A stretch of 64,000 nt of DNA, from contig JAFRTU010000015.1 of NCBI GenBank assembly GCA_017439085.1, forward strand, positions 62,001 to 126,000, read 5' to 3'. The position numbers and the translations under genes were made by a program. The notes beneath the pieces are model-generated. The model made no database searches and was not told the origin of the DNA. It saw only the letters and a program-made list of their open reading frames with translations. Numbering within the stretch: position 1 is the first letter of the stretch; each line of letters begins with the position of its first letter. The stretch comes from Clostridia bacterium (GTDB taxonomy: Bacteria > Bacillota > Clostridia > Christensenellales > Christensenellaceae). Shown here piece after piece: positions 9,252 to 18,708 of this stretch.

Positions 9252-11039
9252 ATGGCAGGTGAACTCTCATACTGGAAGAGAACCGGCAGATGCCTGGATT
9301 ATTCAGAAAAAAATGTAGGTGAGGAGATAGTCCTCACGGGATGGGTCGACAACAGAAGGAACCTCGGAGGCCTGATCTTCGTATGGCTACGTGACAGGAG
9401 CGGCATAATGCAGATAGTGTTCGACGAGAAGGACATACACGAAGGTTTTGCCGACGCTGAATCACTGAGGAATGAGTTCGTGATCTCGGTAAAGGGTATC
9501 GTGAGCCTTAGAGATGAGGCAAACGTCAACAGTGCTCTTCCGACCGGAAAGATCGAGGTCATCGCAAAGGAACTCAAGATCATTTCAAAGTCAAATACCC
9601 CTCCTTTCGAGATAGAAGACGATGTCAACGTCAGAGAAGAACTGAGACTTAAATACAGATATCTGGACCTCAGAAGACCTGTGCTCCAGAGGAACCTGAT
9701 ACTCAGGAGCAGGATGGCCAATTCCATGAGGAGGTTCCTGGAAGAGGAAGGCTTTATAGAGATAGAGACACCTGTGCTCCAGAAGAGCACTCCGGAAGGG
9801 GCAAGAGAGTATCTCGTGCCGTCAAGGATCAAGCCGGGCTCTTTCTATTCACTTGCCCAGTCACCGCAGGTGTTCAAGCAGCTCCTTATGGTGGCCGGAA
9901 TGGACAGATACTATCAGCTGGCCAAGTGCTTCAGGGATGAGGACCTTAGGATCGACAGACAGCCCGAGTTCACTCAGGTGGACATGGAACTGTCATTCAT
10001 AGATGAAGATGATATCATAGACATCAACGAGAGGCTTCTCCATCACATGATGAAGGAAGTCTTCAATGAGGAGATACCGATCCCGTTCCCGAGACTCACA
10101 TACAGGGAGGCAATGGACAGGTTCGGAAGCGACAAGCCGGACACCAGATTCGGACTTGAACTCACAGATATCAGCGACATAGCAAAGGACTGCGGTTTCA
10201 AGGTCTTTGAGGACGCGGTAGCAGGCGGTGGAAGCGTAAGAGGTATCAATGCGAAGGGCTCACATCTGTCCAGAAAAGAGATAGATGCCATGGGCATATT
10301 CGTGAAGACCTACGGAGCAAAGGGACTTGCCTGGATCAATATGAGAGAAGAGGGAGTGAACTCGCCTGTGGCGAAGTTCATGGATGAGGCTCATTTCAAC
10401 GCCATACTCGAGAAGATGGGAGCTGAGACGGGAGACGTCATCTTCTTCGTTGCAGACAAGAACAAGGTCGTATTCGATTCTCTTGGAGCACTGAGATGCG
10501 AACTGGCAAGGAAACTCTCCCTCATAGATCCGGACAGAAAGGACTTCCTGTGGATAACGGAGTTCCCGATGTTTGAATATGATGATGATTCCGAGAGATA
10601 TGTGGCTGTCCACCATCCTTTCACCAGCCCGATGCTAGAAGATCTTGAATATCTTGAGAGCAACCCTGAGCTCGTAAGAGCAAGGGCCTATGATGTGGTA
10701 CTCAACGGCTTCGAGCTTGGAGGAGGAAGCATAAGGATACATGACAGCGACCTTCAGCAGAGAGTCTTCAGGGCAATAGGCTTCAGCGACGAGGAGGCCT
10801 GGAGAAGGTTCGGATTCCTCATGGGAGCGTTCAAATACGGAACACCTCCCCATGGAGGCCTGGCAATAGGATTCGACAGACTTGTGATGCTTCTCACGAA
10901 GTCTGCCAACATAAGAGACGTAATAGCATTCCCGAAGAACCAGAATGCGGTGGATCTCATGACCGAGGCTCCTGCAGAGGTCGATCCTTCACAGCTTGAG
11001 GATCTTCATATAATGCTGAAACCGGATGAAAAAGAATAA
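9252..11039 (+). CDS. aspS: Aspartyl-tRNA synthetase
   Basis: Class IIb synthetase of the long bacterial type (595 aa). It has an N-terminal OB-fold anticodon domain (about 1-130), motif 2 with FRDEDLR and [11 protein letters not shown], the bacterial GAD insertion (about residues 290-420) and motif 3 in AIGFDRLVM. Whether it also charges tRNA-Asn cannot be decided without alignment of the anticodon-recognition residues. GAGGAAAG precedes the ATG. It is the standard partner of hisS; trxA starts 19 bases downstream and probably shares the transcript. Confidence 0.96.
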   Translation: MAGELSYWKRTGRCLDYSEKNVGEEIVLTGWVDNRRNLGGLIFVWLRDRSGIMQIVFDEKDIHEGFADAESLRNEFVISVKGIVSLRDEANVNSALPTGKIEVIAKELKIISKSNTPPFEIEDDVNVREELRLKYRYLDLRRPVLQRNLILRSRMANSMRRFLEEEGFIEIETPVLQKSTPEGAREYLVPSRIKPGSFYSLAQSPQVFKQLLMVAGMDRYYQLAKCFRDEDLRIDRQPEFTQVDMELSFIDEDDIIDINERLLHHMMKEVFNEEIPIPFPRLTYREAMDRFGSDKPDTRFGLELTDISDIAKDCGFKVFEDAVAGGGSVRGINAKGSHLSRKEIDAMGIFVKTYGAKGLAWINMREEGVNSPVAKFMDEAHFNAILEKMGAETGDVIFFVADKNKVVFDSLGALRCELARKLSLIDPDRKDFLWITEFPMFEYDDDSERYVAVHHPFTSPMLEDLEYLESNPELVRARAYDVVLNGFELGGGSIRIHDSDLQQRVFRAIGFSDEEAWRRFGFLMGAFKYGTPPHGGLAIGFDRLVMLLTKSANIRDVIAFPKNQNAVDLMTEAPAEVDPSQLEDLHIMLKPDEKE

Positions 11040-11058
11040 AGAAAAAGGGAGGAAGGAA

Positions 11059-11367
11059 ATGTTACAGATCACAACAGAGAATTTTGAGAACGAAGTACTG
11101 AAGTCAGAGATCCCAGTGGTCATTGACTTCTGGGCAACATGGTGCGGACCGTGCCGTATGTTCGGACCGATATTCGAAAAGGTCGGCGCAGAGATGGAAG
11201 GTGTAGTGAAGTTCGGAAAACTGAACGTGGACGAAGAGGGAAGCCTCGCACAGATGTTCAGAGTAATGAGCATCCCTACCATGATACTCTTTAAGGACGG
11301 AAAGCCCGTAAAGAAGTCAGTCGGACTCATAGGAGAAGACAAGCTCAGGGAGTTCCTGGCAGAATAA
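11059..11367 (+). CDS. trxA: Thioredoxin
   Basis: Cytoplasmic disulfide reductase of 102 aa with the active site FWATWCGPC and the cis-Pro loop SIPT. An upstream in-frame ATG exists at 11026, but GGGAGGAAGG just before ATG 11059 and the family length fix this start. It closes the hisS-aspS transcript before a strong terminator. Confidence 0.95.
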   Translation: MLQITTENFENEVLKSEIPVVIDFWATWCGPCRMFGPIFEKVGAEMEGVVKFGKLNVDEEGSLAQMFRVMSIPTMILFKDGKPVKKSVGLIGEDKLREFLAE

Positions 11368-11372
11368 ACGAT

Positions 11373-11400
11373 AAAAAAGACCCTTCGGGGTCTTTTTTTT
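11373..11400 (+). terminator. Rho-independent terminator after trxA
   Basis: AAAAAAGACCC and GGGGTCTTTTTTTT form a short GC-topped stem with a TTC-type tight loop followed by eight T residues. Confidence 0.9.
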
Positions 11401-11401
11401 A

Positions 11402-11430
11402 TTCACCTTCCGGACTTTGAAAGTTATAAT
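11402..11430 (+). promoter_or_regulatory. SigA-type promoter of smc
   Basis: TTCACC at 11402-11407 and a perfect TATAAT at 11425-11430 are separated by 17 bases. The start point is predicted near 11437, just before a hairpin. Confidence 0.65.
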
Positions 11431-11442
11431 ATCATAGGGTAT

Positions 11443-11472
11443 CCGTGTCAAGGCAGTTTACTTGTCACACGG
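11443..11472 (+). promoter_or_regulatory. Hairpin in the smc leader
   Basis: CCGTGT (11443-11448) pairs with ACACGG (11467-11472), continued by CAAG with CTTG after a two-base bulge, around an eight-base loop. There is no T-tract, so it is not a terminator. It lies at the very 5' end of the predicted transcript and may protect it. Confidence 0.4.
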
Positions 11473-11502
11473 ACGGCTTTGAAGAATATTTAAAGGATAC
11501 TG

Positions 11503-14500
11503 GTGCATACAGTGAAACTTGAAAAGATAGAGATCAACGGGTTCAAATCATTTGCCGACAAGACGGAAATCATCCTTGACGGGGAGATAACGGGCATTGT
11601 CGGACCTAACGGCAGCGGAAAGAGCAACATTGCTGATGCCGTCAAATGGGTGCTCGGCGAACAGAACAGCAAAAATCTCCGCGGAACGAAGATGGAGGAC
11701 GTCATCTTCGGAGGGACCCAGAACAAGAATCAGAAATCCTTCTGTGAAGTATCCCTGTTCTTCGACAACGGGGACAGAAGGATCCCGCTTGATTTCACGG
11801 AGGTCGTGATCACAAGAAGGCTCTACAGGTCAGGAGAGAGCGAGTACAGGATCAACGGAGCTCAGGTGAGACTTAAGGACATAGTGGACGTTGTCAGGAA
11901 TACCGGTATCGGAAGAGAAGGATATTCGATAGTCGGACAGGGAAAGATAGATGAGATCCTCTCGGCAAAGCCAGAGGCCAGAAGAAAGGTCTTCGAGGAA
12001 GCAGCGGGAGTCATGAGGTTCAGAGCCAGAAAGGAAGAGGCAGAAGGAAAACTCAGGAAGACGGAAGAGAACCTTATAAGGATAGGGGATATCCTGGAGG
12101 AACTGAACACATCACTTGAGCCGATGAAAGAGCAGGCAGAGAAGACAAGATCGTTCCTGCAGCTCTTTGAGAGACAGAAGGTACTCGATGCCAACATATT
12201 CCTCATCAATAATGAAAGAGCCACCGCAAGGCTCAGGAAGCTCAACAGTGACCTTGAAGAACTTGAAAAGGAGATATGGCAGGACAGGAACAGGTTCGGC
12301 AATGCTGTGGAAGAGACAGATAGGATCACTGAGAGACTGGAGATCATGGAGGGAGAACTCAGGACCCTGAGAGAAGAATATTCCGATCTTGACGGAGCAG
12401 TCACTGAAGCCGGAAATGCGATAGTACTCATAGATGAGAGAAGACAGAATGCCCTAAGCGAGATGGACCGCATAGATACGGAGAGCGGAGTCTCAAGAGA
12501 GAAGAGCACCACTCTTAAGGCAAATGAAGAAGACATTGATAAGATCATAGAAGAAAGATCCCTTATTCTGAAGGAAACAGAGGAGAAGCTTGCAGGGACA
12601 GAGAAAGCATTCCTCATCTCAGTCGGGAAGAGGAGAGATACTGAGAGAGAGCTCGATGCAGCCAGAAAGGAATACATGTCCCTTCTGGAGGAAAAGCATA
12701 CATATGATAACGAACTCATATCCTCCAGGACCCGTTTCGAAGGGCTTGGTGAGAGGATCGAAACTCTTGATCTCAGAAAAGCGTCACTGGAAGAACAGCT
12801 GGAGAAGGCCGAAAAAGAGTGCGATGAAGCATTGGAAAGGCTGGAGGAAGAGGACAGGAAGGCACTCGCACTTTCGGAAGAGAGACATAAAAAAGAGATG
12901 GAGCTCTCTGATATCTCCGAAAGGCTTGAGAAGGGCAGAGATCTCCTTATAAATGAGAAGACTGAAAAGGATAAGGAAACATCAAGGGCGGCGTTCCTCA
13001 GAAAGCTGAAGGATGAATACGAAGGGTATTCACAGAGCGTAAGGAATCTGATGAAGGAACTCAGGAAACCGGAAAATGCCAGAGAAGGCATCTTAGGTAC
13101 TCTTGCCGAACTCATCACTGTGCCCGAGAGATATGAGAAGGCCATAGAATCCGCTGTCGGCGGAGCAATGCAGAATATAGTCACAGAAAGTGACGCCGAT
13201 GCCAAGTTCGCCATAGAGCTCTTAAGAAAGAACAGACTCGGAAGAGTGAGCTTCATGCCGTTAAGATCCCTTAAGGTCAGGATGCTCTCCGCTTCTGAGG
13301 AGAGGTCTCTTGCAGGGGACATGGCAAGAGCAGACAGCGTTATCCTCTGTGATGAGAGCATATTGCCCGCAGTCAGGTTCCTTCTCGGAAGGACGGTCAT
13401 AGTAAAGGATCTGGATACAGCCATAGCTCTTGCTAGGAAGACCGACCATTCCTTCAGAGTGGTGACTCTGGAAGGCGACGTCATCAATGCCGGAGGAACA
13501 ATAACGGGTGGTTCATCTACACAGAGATCATTCGGGCTCCTTTCAAGGGAGAGGGAGATAGAACTGGCTGAATCTAATGCGAAAAAGCATCAGGACAACA
13601 TCATCCGGCTCGAGGCATCCATCGGAAAAGGACAGGCAGAGCATGACAGTCTTCAGGAGGACCTGGACAAGCTCTCTCTCGGATTAAGAGAGAGTTCTGA
13701 AACACTTGCAAGATTTAAGACCGATAGCGCTCTTGCCCAGTCAAGAAGAGATGAACTGAAGAGCGGGATCGATGAGATCATAAAGGAAAAGGAAGAGATG
13801 CTCCGCTCGGGAGAGGAGTATACCCAGAAATCCGAGTCGCTGGAGACAGGAATGGAGAAGATCTCCCGCTCAGCAGAAGAGATCGGGAAAAAGATATCCG
13901 CACTGGAAAAACTCCTCCAGGAAGATGAGTCCGGAAAGCTCAGCGAAGAGATGGCTTCCATGAGACTGGCAAAGGCTGCTGAAGAAGGAGAGATAAGAAG
14001 ACAGAGGGGTATCCAGGAACTGTTGAGGAACCAGAGGGAAGAACTTGAGAAGAGAAACGAGGATTCCCTTGCAAGATATCAGGAGCTCAGGGGATCCATC
14101 TCCCTTATGGAGACAGAAAGAGCTGCAAGAGAGATGGAAAAAGAAGAACTGGAACAGAAAGCAGCCGCTCTTAAGCAGGATATAGATGAGAAGGAAGCAA
14201 GAAGGATCGTAGAGAACGACAAGCTCAGGACCATCCAGAAGGAAGGTACTGAATACCAGCTGCGTCAGACACAGATGGGAGACAGCAAGCTGAAGCTCCA
14301 GGGTCAGATAGAGAGACTTAACATGAGCCTTGAGAATGCTTCCGAAAGATTGTGGACCGATTACGGTATGACATATGCCGGAGCGGAGGAACTTAAGGAT
14401 GAGACGATCTCTTTCACACCGGGTTCCAGAGAGCTTACGGACATAAGGGAGCAGATAAGGGTATTGGGACCGGTCAATCCTTCTGCTATCGAAGAATATG

Positions 14501-15057
14501 AGAGAGTAAGGGACAGGGCTGAGGACCTAACTATCCAGAAGAATGACCTTGAAAAGGCCAAGGCGGACCTCGAAAAGCTCATTACAGGAATACTTTCATC
14601 TATGAAGGTGGTGTTCGAAGAGAAGTTCGAGCTCATCAACCGCAATTTCAATGCCATATTCAGGACTCTGTTCGGCGGAGGAAAGGCTGAGATAAGCCTT
14701 GAGGACGGCGACGTGATGGAGGCCGGTGTCGAGATAGTGGCAGAACCGCCGGGGAAGAAGATCCAGAACATATCCGCTCTTTCAGGAGGAGAAAGGGCAC
14801 TTACGGGGATCGCGCTTCTGTTTGCCATGATCAAGATCAATCCTTCGCCGGTCTGTCTTCTGGACGAGATCGACGCACCTCTCGATGAGGCAAACGTCGT
14901 AAGGTTCTGTGACTATATAAAGAGCATAGAAGGCTCGCAGTTCGTCATCATCACCCACAGGAAGCCGACAATGGCTATATGTCCGGTACTCTATGGTGTG
15001 ACGATGCAGGAGAGAGGTATTTCCAAGATAGTATCCGTCAGGGTAAGCGATGACTGA
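11503..15057 (+). CDS. smc: Chromosome segregation protein SMC
   Basis: Condensin ATPase that organises and segregates the chromosome, with ScpA and ScpB as partners (not in this window). Walker A GPNGSGKSN lies near residue 34, followed by a long coiled coil, the hinge (about 525-670, ending INAGGTITGG), a second coiled coil, the ABC signature LSGGERALTG (about 1092) and Walker B CLLDEIDAPLDEA. Length 1184 aa is typical. The start is taken as GTG 11503, five bases after AAAGGA; GTG 11512 is an alternative. Here it follows trxA instead of the common partner rnc, and ftsY follows after 10 bases. Confidence 0.96.
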   Translation: MHTVKLEKIEINGFKSFADKTEIILDGEITGIVGPNGSGKSNIADAVKWVLGEQNSKNLRGTKMEDVIFGGTQNKNQKSFCEVSLFFDNGDRRIPLDFTEVVITRRLYRSGESEYRINGAQVRLKDIVDVVRNTGIGREGYSIVGQGKIDEILSAKPEARRKVFEEAAGVMRFRARKEEAEGKLRKTEENLIRIGDILEELNTSLEPMKEQAEKTRSFLQLFERQKVLDANIFLINNERATARLRKLNSDLEELEKEIWQDRNRFGNAVEETDRITERLEIMEGELRTLREEYSDLDGAVTEAGNAIVLIDERRQNALSEMDRIDTESGVSREKSTTLKANEEDIDKIIEERSLILKETEEKLAGTEKAFLISVGKRRDTERELDAARKEYMSLLEEKHTYDNELISSRTRFEGLGERIETLDLRKASLEEQLEKAEKECDEALERLEEEDRKALALSEERHKKEMELSDISERLEKGRDLLINEKTEKDKETSRAAFLRKLKDEYEGYSQSVRNLMKELRKPENAREGILGTLAELITVPERYEKAIESAVGGAMQNIVTESDADAKFAIELLRKNRLGRVSFMPLRSLKVRMLSASEERSLAGDMARADSVILCDESILPAVRFLLGRTVIVKDLDTAIALARKTDHSFRVVTLEGDVINAGGTITGGSSTQRSFGLLSREREIELAESNAKKHQDNIIRLEASIGKGQAEHDSLQEDLDKLSLGLRESSETLARFKTDSALAQSRRDELKSGIDEIIKEKEEMLRSGEEYTQKSESLETGMEKISRSAEEIGKKISALEKLLQEDESGKLSEEMASMRLAKAAEEGEIRRQRGIQELLRNQREELEKRNEDSLARYQELRGSISLMETERAAREMEKEELEQKAAALKQDIDEKEARRIVENDKLRTIQKEGTEYQLRQTQMGDSKLKLQGQIERLNMSLENASERLWTDYGMTYAGAEELKDETISFTPGSRELTDIREQIRVLGPVNPSAIEEYERVRDRAEDLTIQKNDLEKAKADLEKLITGILSSMKVVFEEKFELINRNFNAIFRTLFGGGKAEISLEDGDVMEAGVEIVAEPPGKKIQNISALSGGERALTGIALLFAMIKINPSPVCLLDEIDAPLDEANVVRFCDYIKSIEGSQFVIITHRKPTMAICPVLYGVTMQERGISKIVSVRVSDD

Positions 15058-15067
15058 GAGGTGACAA

Positions 15068-15967
15068 ATGGGATTTTTCGAAAAACTTAAGAACGGAATG
15101 GCCAAGACCAGAAAGAACATAGCAGAGAAACTGAATGCGGTATTTGCCGCATTCGTCAGAGTCGACGACGATCTTCTTGATGAGCTGGAAGAGACTCTCA
15201 TACTCTGCGACTTCGGAGTCGGGACCACCGAGAAGATAATGGAGAGGCTCCGTCAGGAGATAAAACTTGAGAGAATAAAGGAAGTGGATGATGTCAAGGA
15301 AAGGCTCAAGGACATCATGTTTGAGCTGGTGGATTTCGAGTTCCCCGAAGAGACGTTCCCGAAGATCATCCTTATCGTGGGAGTGAACGGAGCGGGAAAG
15401 ACCACGTCGATAGGAAAGATAGCCCATCTGTATAAAGAGCAGGGAAAGAGCGTGGTGCTTGCAGCGGCCGACACGTTCAGGGCTGCAGCCGCAGAGCAGC
15501 TGACGATATGGGCGGACAGAGCCGGTGTTCCGATCATAAAATACGGAGAGGGACATGATCCTGCCGCAGTAGTCTATGACGCAATAGATTCAGCGAAAGC
15601 TCATGGCAGAGACGTCATAATATGCGATACAGCCGGCAGGATGCATAACAAGAAGAACCTGATGAACGAACTTGGAAAGATATCCAGAGTCATCGACAGG
15701 GAGTATCCCGAGGCATCAAGAGAGACGCTTCTGGTGCTTGACGGCACTGCAGGTCAGAACGCCATATTCCAGGCAAGGGAATTCTCCAATACGGTACACG
15801 TTGACGGGATAGTCCTGACAAAGCTGGACGGGACTGCAAAGGGCGGGTTCATATGCGCCATAAGAGAAGAACTGGGCATACCGGTCAGATATATCGGAGT
15901 CGGAGAGGGAATGGATGACCTTCAGCCCTTCGACCCCAGAGGATTCGTCGACAGCATAATAGACTGA
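15068..15967 (+). CDS. ftsY: Signal recognition particle receptor FtsY
   Basis: SRP GTPase that docks ribosome-SRP complexes at the membrane. It has a short N-terminal region, then NG domain with G1 GVNGAGKTTS (about residue 105), ADTFRAAAAEQL, DTAGR and TKLDGTAKGG. At 299 aa it lacks the long acidic A domain of E. coli FtsY, as is normal in clostridia. GAGAGGTGA precedes the ATG. The order smc-ftsY-ylxM-ffh places both SRP GTPases side by side. Confidence 0.95.
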   Translation: MGFFEKLKNGMAKTRKNIAEKLNAVFAAFVRVDDDLLDELEETLILCDFGVGTTEKIMERLRQEIKLERIKEVDDVKERLKDIMFELVDFEFPEETFPKIILIVGVNGAGKTTSIGKIAHLYKEQGKSVVLAAADTFRAAAAEQLTIWADRAGVPIIKYGEGHDPAAVVYDAIDSAKAHGRDVIICDTAGRMHNKKNLMNELGKISRVIDREYPEASRETLLVLDGTAGQNAIFQAREFSNTVHVDGIVLTKLDGTAKGGFICAIREELGIPVRYIGVGEGMDDLQPFDPRGFVDSIID

Positions 15968-15980
15968 CAAGTAAAAATGC

Positions 15981-16008
15981 TTGACATATATTCTGTTTAT
16001 GTTAATAT
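15981..16008 (+). promoter_or_regulatory. Promoter of the ylxM-ffh operon
   Basis: Perfect TTGACA at 15981-15986, 16 bases, then TAATAT at 16003-16008 with a TG extension at 16000-16001. The predicted start point (about 16015) is only some 8 bases before the ylxM ATG. Confidence 0.7.
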
Positions 16009-16022
16009 AAGTGGGCACGAAA

Positions 16023-16346
16023 ATGAGATCGCATATAGAATATTCGGAACTGCTCGACATCTACGGAGATCTTCTCACTAAGAAGCAGAGGGATGTCATG
16101 GAACTGAGCGTGAATGAGGATCTTTCTCTTGCTGAGATAGCAGAGGATCTCAAGATATCCAGACAGGCATGTCAGGATTCCATAAAGAAAGCGGAACAGA
16201 AACTGGACGAATATGAGGAGATCCTAAAGATCTCAGAGAAGAACGCAAAGATGGAAACGGTGCTTCAGGAGCTTGAGAACCTGAAAGACGCAGACGGGCT
16301 CAAAGCATACATCGACAGGCTGTGGGCTATAATAACGGAGGAATAA
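16023..16346 (+). CDS. ylxM: SRP-associated HTH protein YlxM
   Basis: 107 aa, almost entirely a sigma-70 region 4-like helix-turn-helix: LLTKKQRDVMEL, LSLAEIAEDLKISRQACQD, followed by a charged helix. YlxM binds the SRP RNA/Ffh system in Gram-positive bacteria, and it sits directly before ffh as usual. The frame could start at GTG 16011, but family alignment and the promoter position favour ATG 16023. No Shine-Dalgarno is seen, in keeping with a nearly leaderless message. Confidence 0.88.
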   Translation: MRSHIEYSELLDIYGDLLTKKQRDVMELSVNEDLSLAEIAEDLKISRQACQDSIKKAEQKLDEYEEILKISEKNAKMETVLQELENLKDADGLKAYIDRLWAIITEE

Positions 16347-17669
16347 ATGGCATTCGAGGGACTTGCCGAAAAACTTCAGAACGTATTCAGCAAGCTTACC
16401 AGGAAAGGAAAGCTCACTGAGGCAGATATAAAGGCTTCCATGAGGGAAGTCCGTCTTGCACTGCTTGAAGCCGATGTCAACTATACGGTGGCAAAGAAGT
16501 TCGTTCAGAACGTTTCGGAGAAGGCAGTCGGTGAGCAGGTGCTGAATTCACTTACTCCCGGCCAGCAGGTCATAAAGATCGTCAGAGATGAACTCACCGA
16601 GATACTCGGAGGAACGAGGACAGGGATACAGATCAGTCCGAAGCCCCCTACGGTCATACTTATGGCAGGACTTCAAGGTGCAGGAAAGACTACCATGTGC
16701 GGAAAACTTGCTCTTCATTTCAAAAATGAGGGAAAGAGACCGCTCCTTGTGGCGTGCGACGTGCACAGACCTGCGGCAAAGGACCAGCTCAAGATAGTTG
16801 GAAAGAGCGTGAATGTGCCGGTATTCTCTCTTGATTCGGATGATGCTCCTTTCATAGCCTCGAGCGCCATAGCTGAGGCATCAAACTCGTTCAATGACAT
16901 AGTCATCGTGGATACGGCAGGAAGACTCCATATCGACGCAGAGATGATGGAAGAACTGAAGGAGATAAAGGAGAAGATAGACCCCGATGAAGTACTCCTC
17001 GTAGTGGATGCCATGACAGGACAGGATGCAGTGAATGCGGCAAAGGCCTTCAATGAAGAGGTCGAGCTCACAGGAGTCATCCTGACGAAGATAGACGGCG
17101 ACGCAAGAGGCGGAGCTGCTCTTTCGGTAAAAGACGTGACAGGGAAACCGATCAAGTTCGTTGGAACCGGGGAGAAGATGGGTGATCTCGAACCCTTCTA
17201 TCCGGACAGGATGGCCACCAGGATACTCGGAATGGGAGATGTCCTGTCGTTGATTGAAAGAGCAGAGAAGAACATAGACGAGAAGAAGGCCATGGAGACC
17301 CTCGAGAGGATGAAGAGCCAGCAGTTCAACTTCAATGACTATCTGGAGAACATCGAGCAGGTGAGGGGAATGGGTTCCATGCAGGATATCCTGGGGATGA
17401 TCCCGGGCGGAAACAAGCTCAAGAACATGGAGATAGATGAGAAGCAGTTCACCAGGATAGAAGCCATCATCCGCTCCATGACGAAACAGGAGAGGGAAGA
17501 GCCCTCTATCATCAACGGAAGCAGAAGGAAGAGGATCGCTGCGGGAAGCGGAGTCTCTATACAGGAGGTCAACAAGCTCATAAGCCAGTTCGACCAGATG
17601 AAGAAGATGATGAAGATGATGACCTCGAAGAAAGGTCGCAAAAAAGGATTTATGGGATTACCTTTCTAA
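16347..17669 (+). CDS. ffh: Signal recognition particle protein Ffh
   Basis: GTPase and signal-sequence-binding subunit of SRP, 440 aa. N domain, then G domain with GLQGAGKTTMC (about residue 108), DTAGRLH and TKIDGDARGG, then the Met-rich M domain beginning near GMGSMQDILGMIPGG, containing the RNA-binding SRRKRIAAGSG and ending in a KKMMKMMTSKKGRKK tail. CGGAGGA precedes the ATG immediately after ylxM. rpsP follows after 42 bases. Confidence 0.97.
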   Translation: MAFEGLAEKLQNVFSKLTRKGKLTEADIKASMREVRLALLEADVNYTVAKKFVQNVSEKAVGEQVLNSLTPGQQVIKIVRDELTEILGGTRTGIQISPKPPTVILMAGLQGAGKTTMCGKLALHFKNEGKRPLLVACDVHRPAAKDQLKIVGKSVNVPVFSLDSDDAPFIASSAIAEASNSFNDIVIVDTAGRLHIDAEMMEELKEIKEKIDPDEVLLVVDAMTGQDAVNAAKAFNEEVELTGVILTKIDGDARGGAALSVKDVTGKPIKFVGTGEKMGDLEPFYPDRMATRILGMGDVLSLIERAEKNIDEKKAMETLERMKSQQFNFNDYLENIEQVRGMGSMQDILGMIPGGNKLKNMEIDEKQFTRIEAIIRSMTKQEREEPSIINGSRRKRIAAGSGVSIQEVNKLISQFDQMKKMMKMMTSKKGRKKGFMGLPF

Positions 17670-17711
17670 GGTCCCTTATATAAATTGGATTATTATTTGG
17701 AGGAAATAAAA

Positions 17712-17951
17712 ATGGCAGTAAAAATCAGACTCAAGAGGCTCGGAGCAAAGAAGAATCCTTTCTACAGGATCGTAGTAGCTGACAGCAGGAACGCAAGAGA
17801 CGGCTCCATCATAGACCATATCGGAAACTATGACCCGAAGACCAAGGTCCTGAATGCTGACGGCGAAAAGGTCGCAAAGTGGATCGCCAACGGTGCACAG
17901 CCTTCAGAGACAGTCAGAAGCATCCTGAAGAAAAACGGCATCATTGAGTGA
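17712..17951 (+). CDS. rpsP: 30S ribosomal protein S16
   Basis: 79 aa; begins [20 protein letters not shown] and contains [10 protein letters not shown] and IGNYDP, all hallmarks of bS16. GGAGGAAAT sits just before ATG 17712; the longer in-frame extension upstream lacks a binding site. Part of the conserved rpsP-khpA-rimM-trmD-rplS group. Confidence 0.97.
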   Translation: MAVKIRLKRLGAKKNPFYRIVVADSRNARDGSIIDHIGNYDPKTKVLNADGEKVAKWIANGAQPSETVRSILKKNGIIE

Positions 17952-17965
17952 CGAAGAGGTCGTAT

Positions 17966-18193
17966 ATGGTTGAATTAGTTGAATTTTTGGCGAAATCGCT
18001 GGTGGATCATCCGGAAGACGTCAAGGTGACCGAGAAGACAGTCAACGATACTGTGATAATCGAACTTGCAGTTGCTGAAGATGACATGGGAAAGGTCATA
18101 GGCAAGCAGGGCAGGATCGCGAAGGCCATCAGGACGGTCGTGAAGGCGGCTTCCGCAAAGAGCGACAAAAAGTATACGGTAGAGATCCTCTGA
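17966..18193 (+). CDS. khpA: KH-domain RNA-binding protein KhpA
   Basis: 75 aa consisting of a single KH fold with the loop VIGKQGRIAKAI. KhpA works with KhpB/Jag as an RNA chaperone that influences cell elongation in streptococci. GAGGT precedes ATG 17966 by seven bases, favouring it over GTG 17948. Its stop overlaps the rimM start (TGATG), so the two are translationally coupled. Confidence 0.94.
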   Translation: MVELVEFLAKSLVDHPEDVKVTEKTVNDTVIIELAVAEDDMGKVIGKQGRIAKAIRTVVKAASAKSDKKYTVEIL

Positions 18194-18708
18194 TGGAGTT
18201 TTTCGAGATTGCAAAGATACTCAAGCCCCAGGGAATAAGGGGAGAACTGAAGCTGGAATGTTACGTAAGGGATATGGAACACTTCAGCTCTGTTTCTGTT
18301 GTCTATATGAAGGAAGGAAACGAGATGAGATCCTTTGATGTGGAAAGGATCCGGATCTCAGGAGACAATGCTTTCATAACCATCGAGGGGTGTCATGACA
18401 GGAATACTGCAGAAACCCTGAGGAACAGGACCCTTTACATCGATAGGAAGGATGCCTATCCTCTCGAAGAGGATGAGGACTACATAGCCGACCTCATCGG
18501 GCTTGAGATCATCGATGATCTTGGAAAGAGACTCGGAACTCTCGAAGATGTGATCGATACCGGCGGAGTGCTCATATACCAGGTGGCTACGGAAAATGGA
18601 AAGCTTCTGTTCCCGATTGCACCGGGAGTGGAACTGGAAAGGAACATCGGGGAGGGCTCCATCATTGTGTCCTCATCAAGGCTGAAAGAGGTCTCCATCG
18701 ATGTTTAA
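18193..18708 (+). CDS. rimM: Ribosome maturation factor RimM
   Basis: 171 aa. The N-terminal beta-barrel (IAKILKPQGIRGELKLE) is followed by a PRC-barrel half with YIADLIGLEI and LFPIAPGVE. It assists 16S processing and assembly of the 30S head around S19. It overlaps khpA at the start and trmD by 8 bases at the end, so the group is read as one coupled unit. Confidence 0.94.
   Translation: MEFFEIAKILKPQGIRGELKLECYVRDMEHFSSVSVVYMKEGNEMRSFDVERIRISGDNAFITIEGCHDRNTAETLRNRTLYIDRKDAYPLEEDEDYIADLIGLEIIDDLGKRLGTLEDVIDTGGVLIYQVATENGKLLFPIAPGVELERNIGEGSIIVSSSRLKEVSIDV

Noticed and set aside
11862..13487. 541-codon open frame on the minus strand inside smc
   Set aside because: Antisense shadow of the Glu/Lys-rich coiled coil: Ser/Leu-rich, no binding site, no recognisable domain, while the plus strand is clearly SMC.
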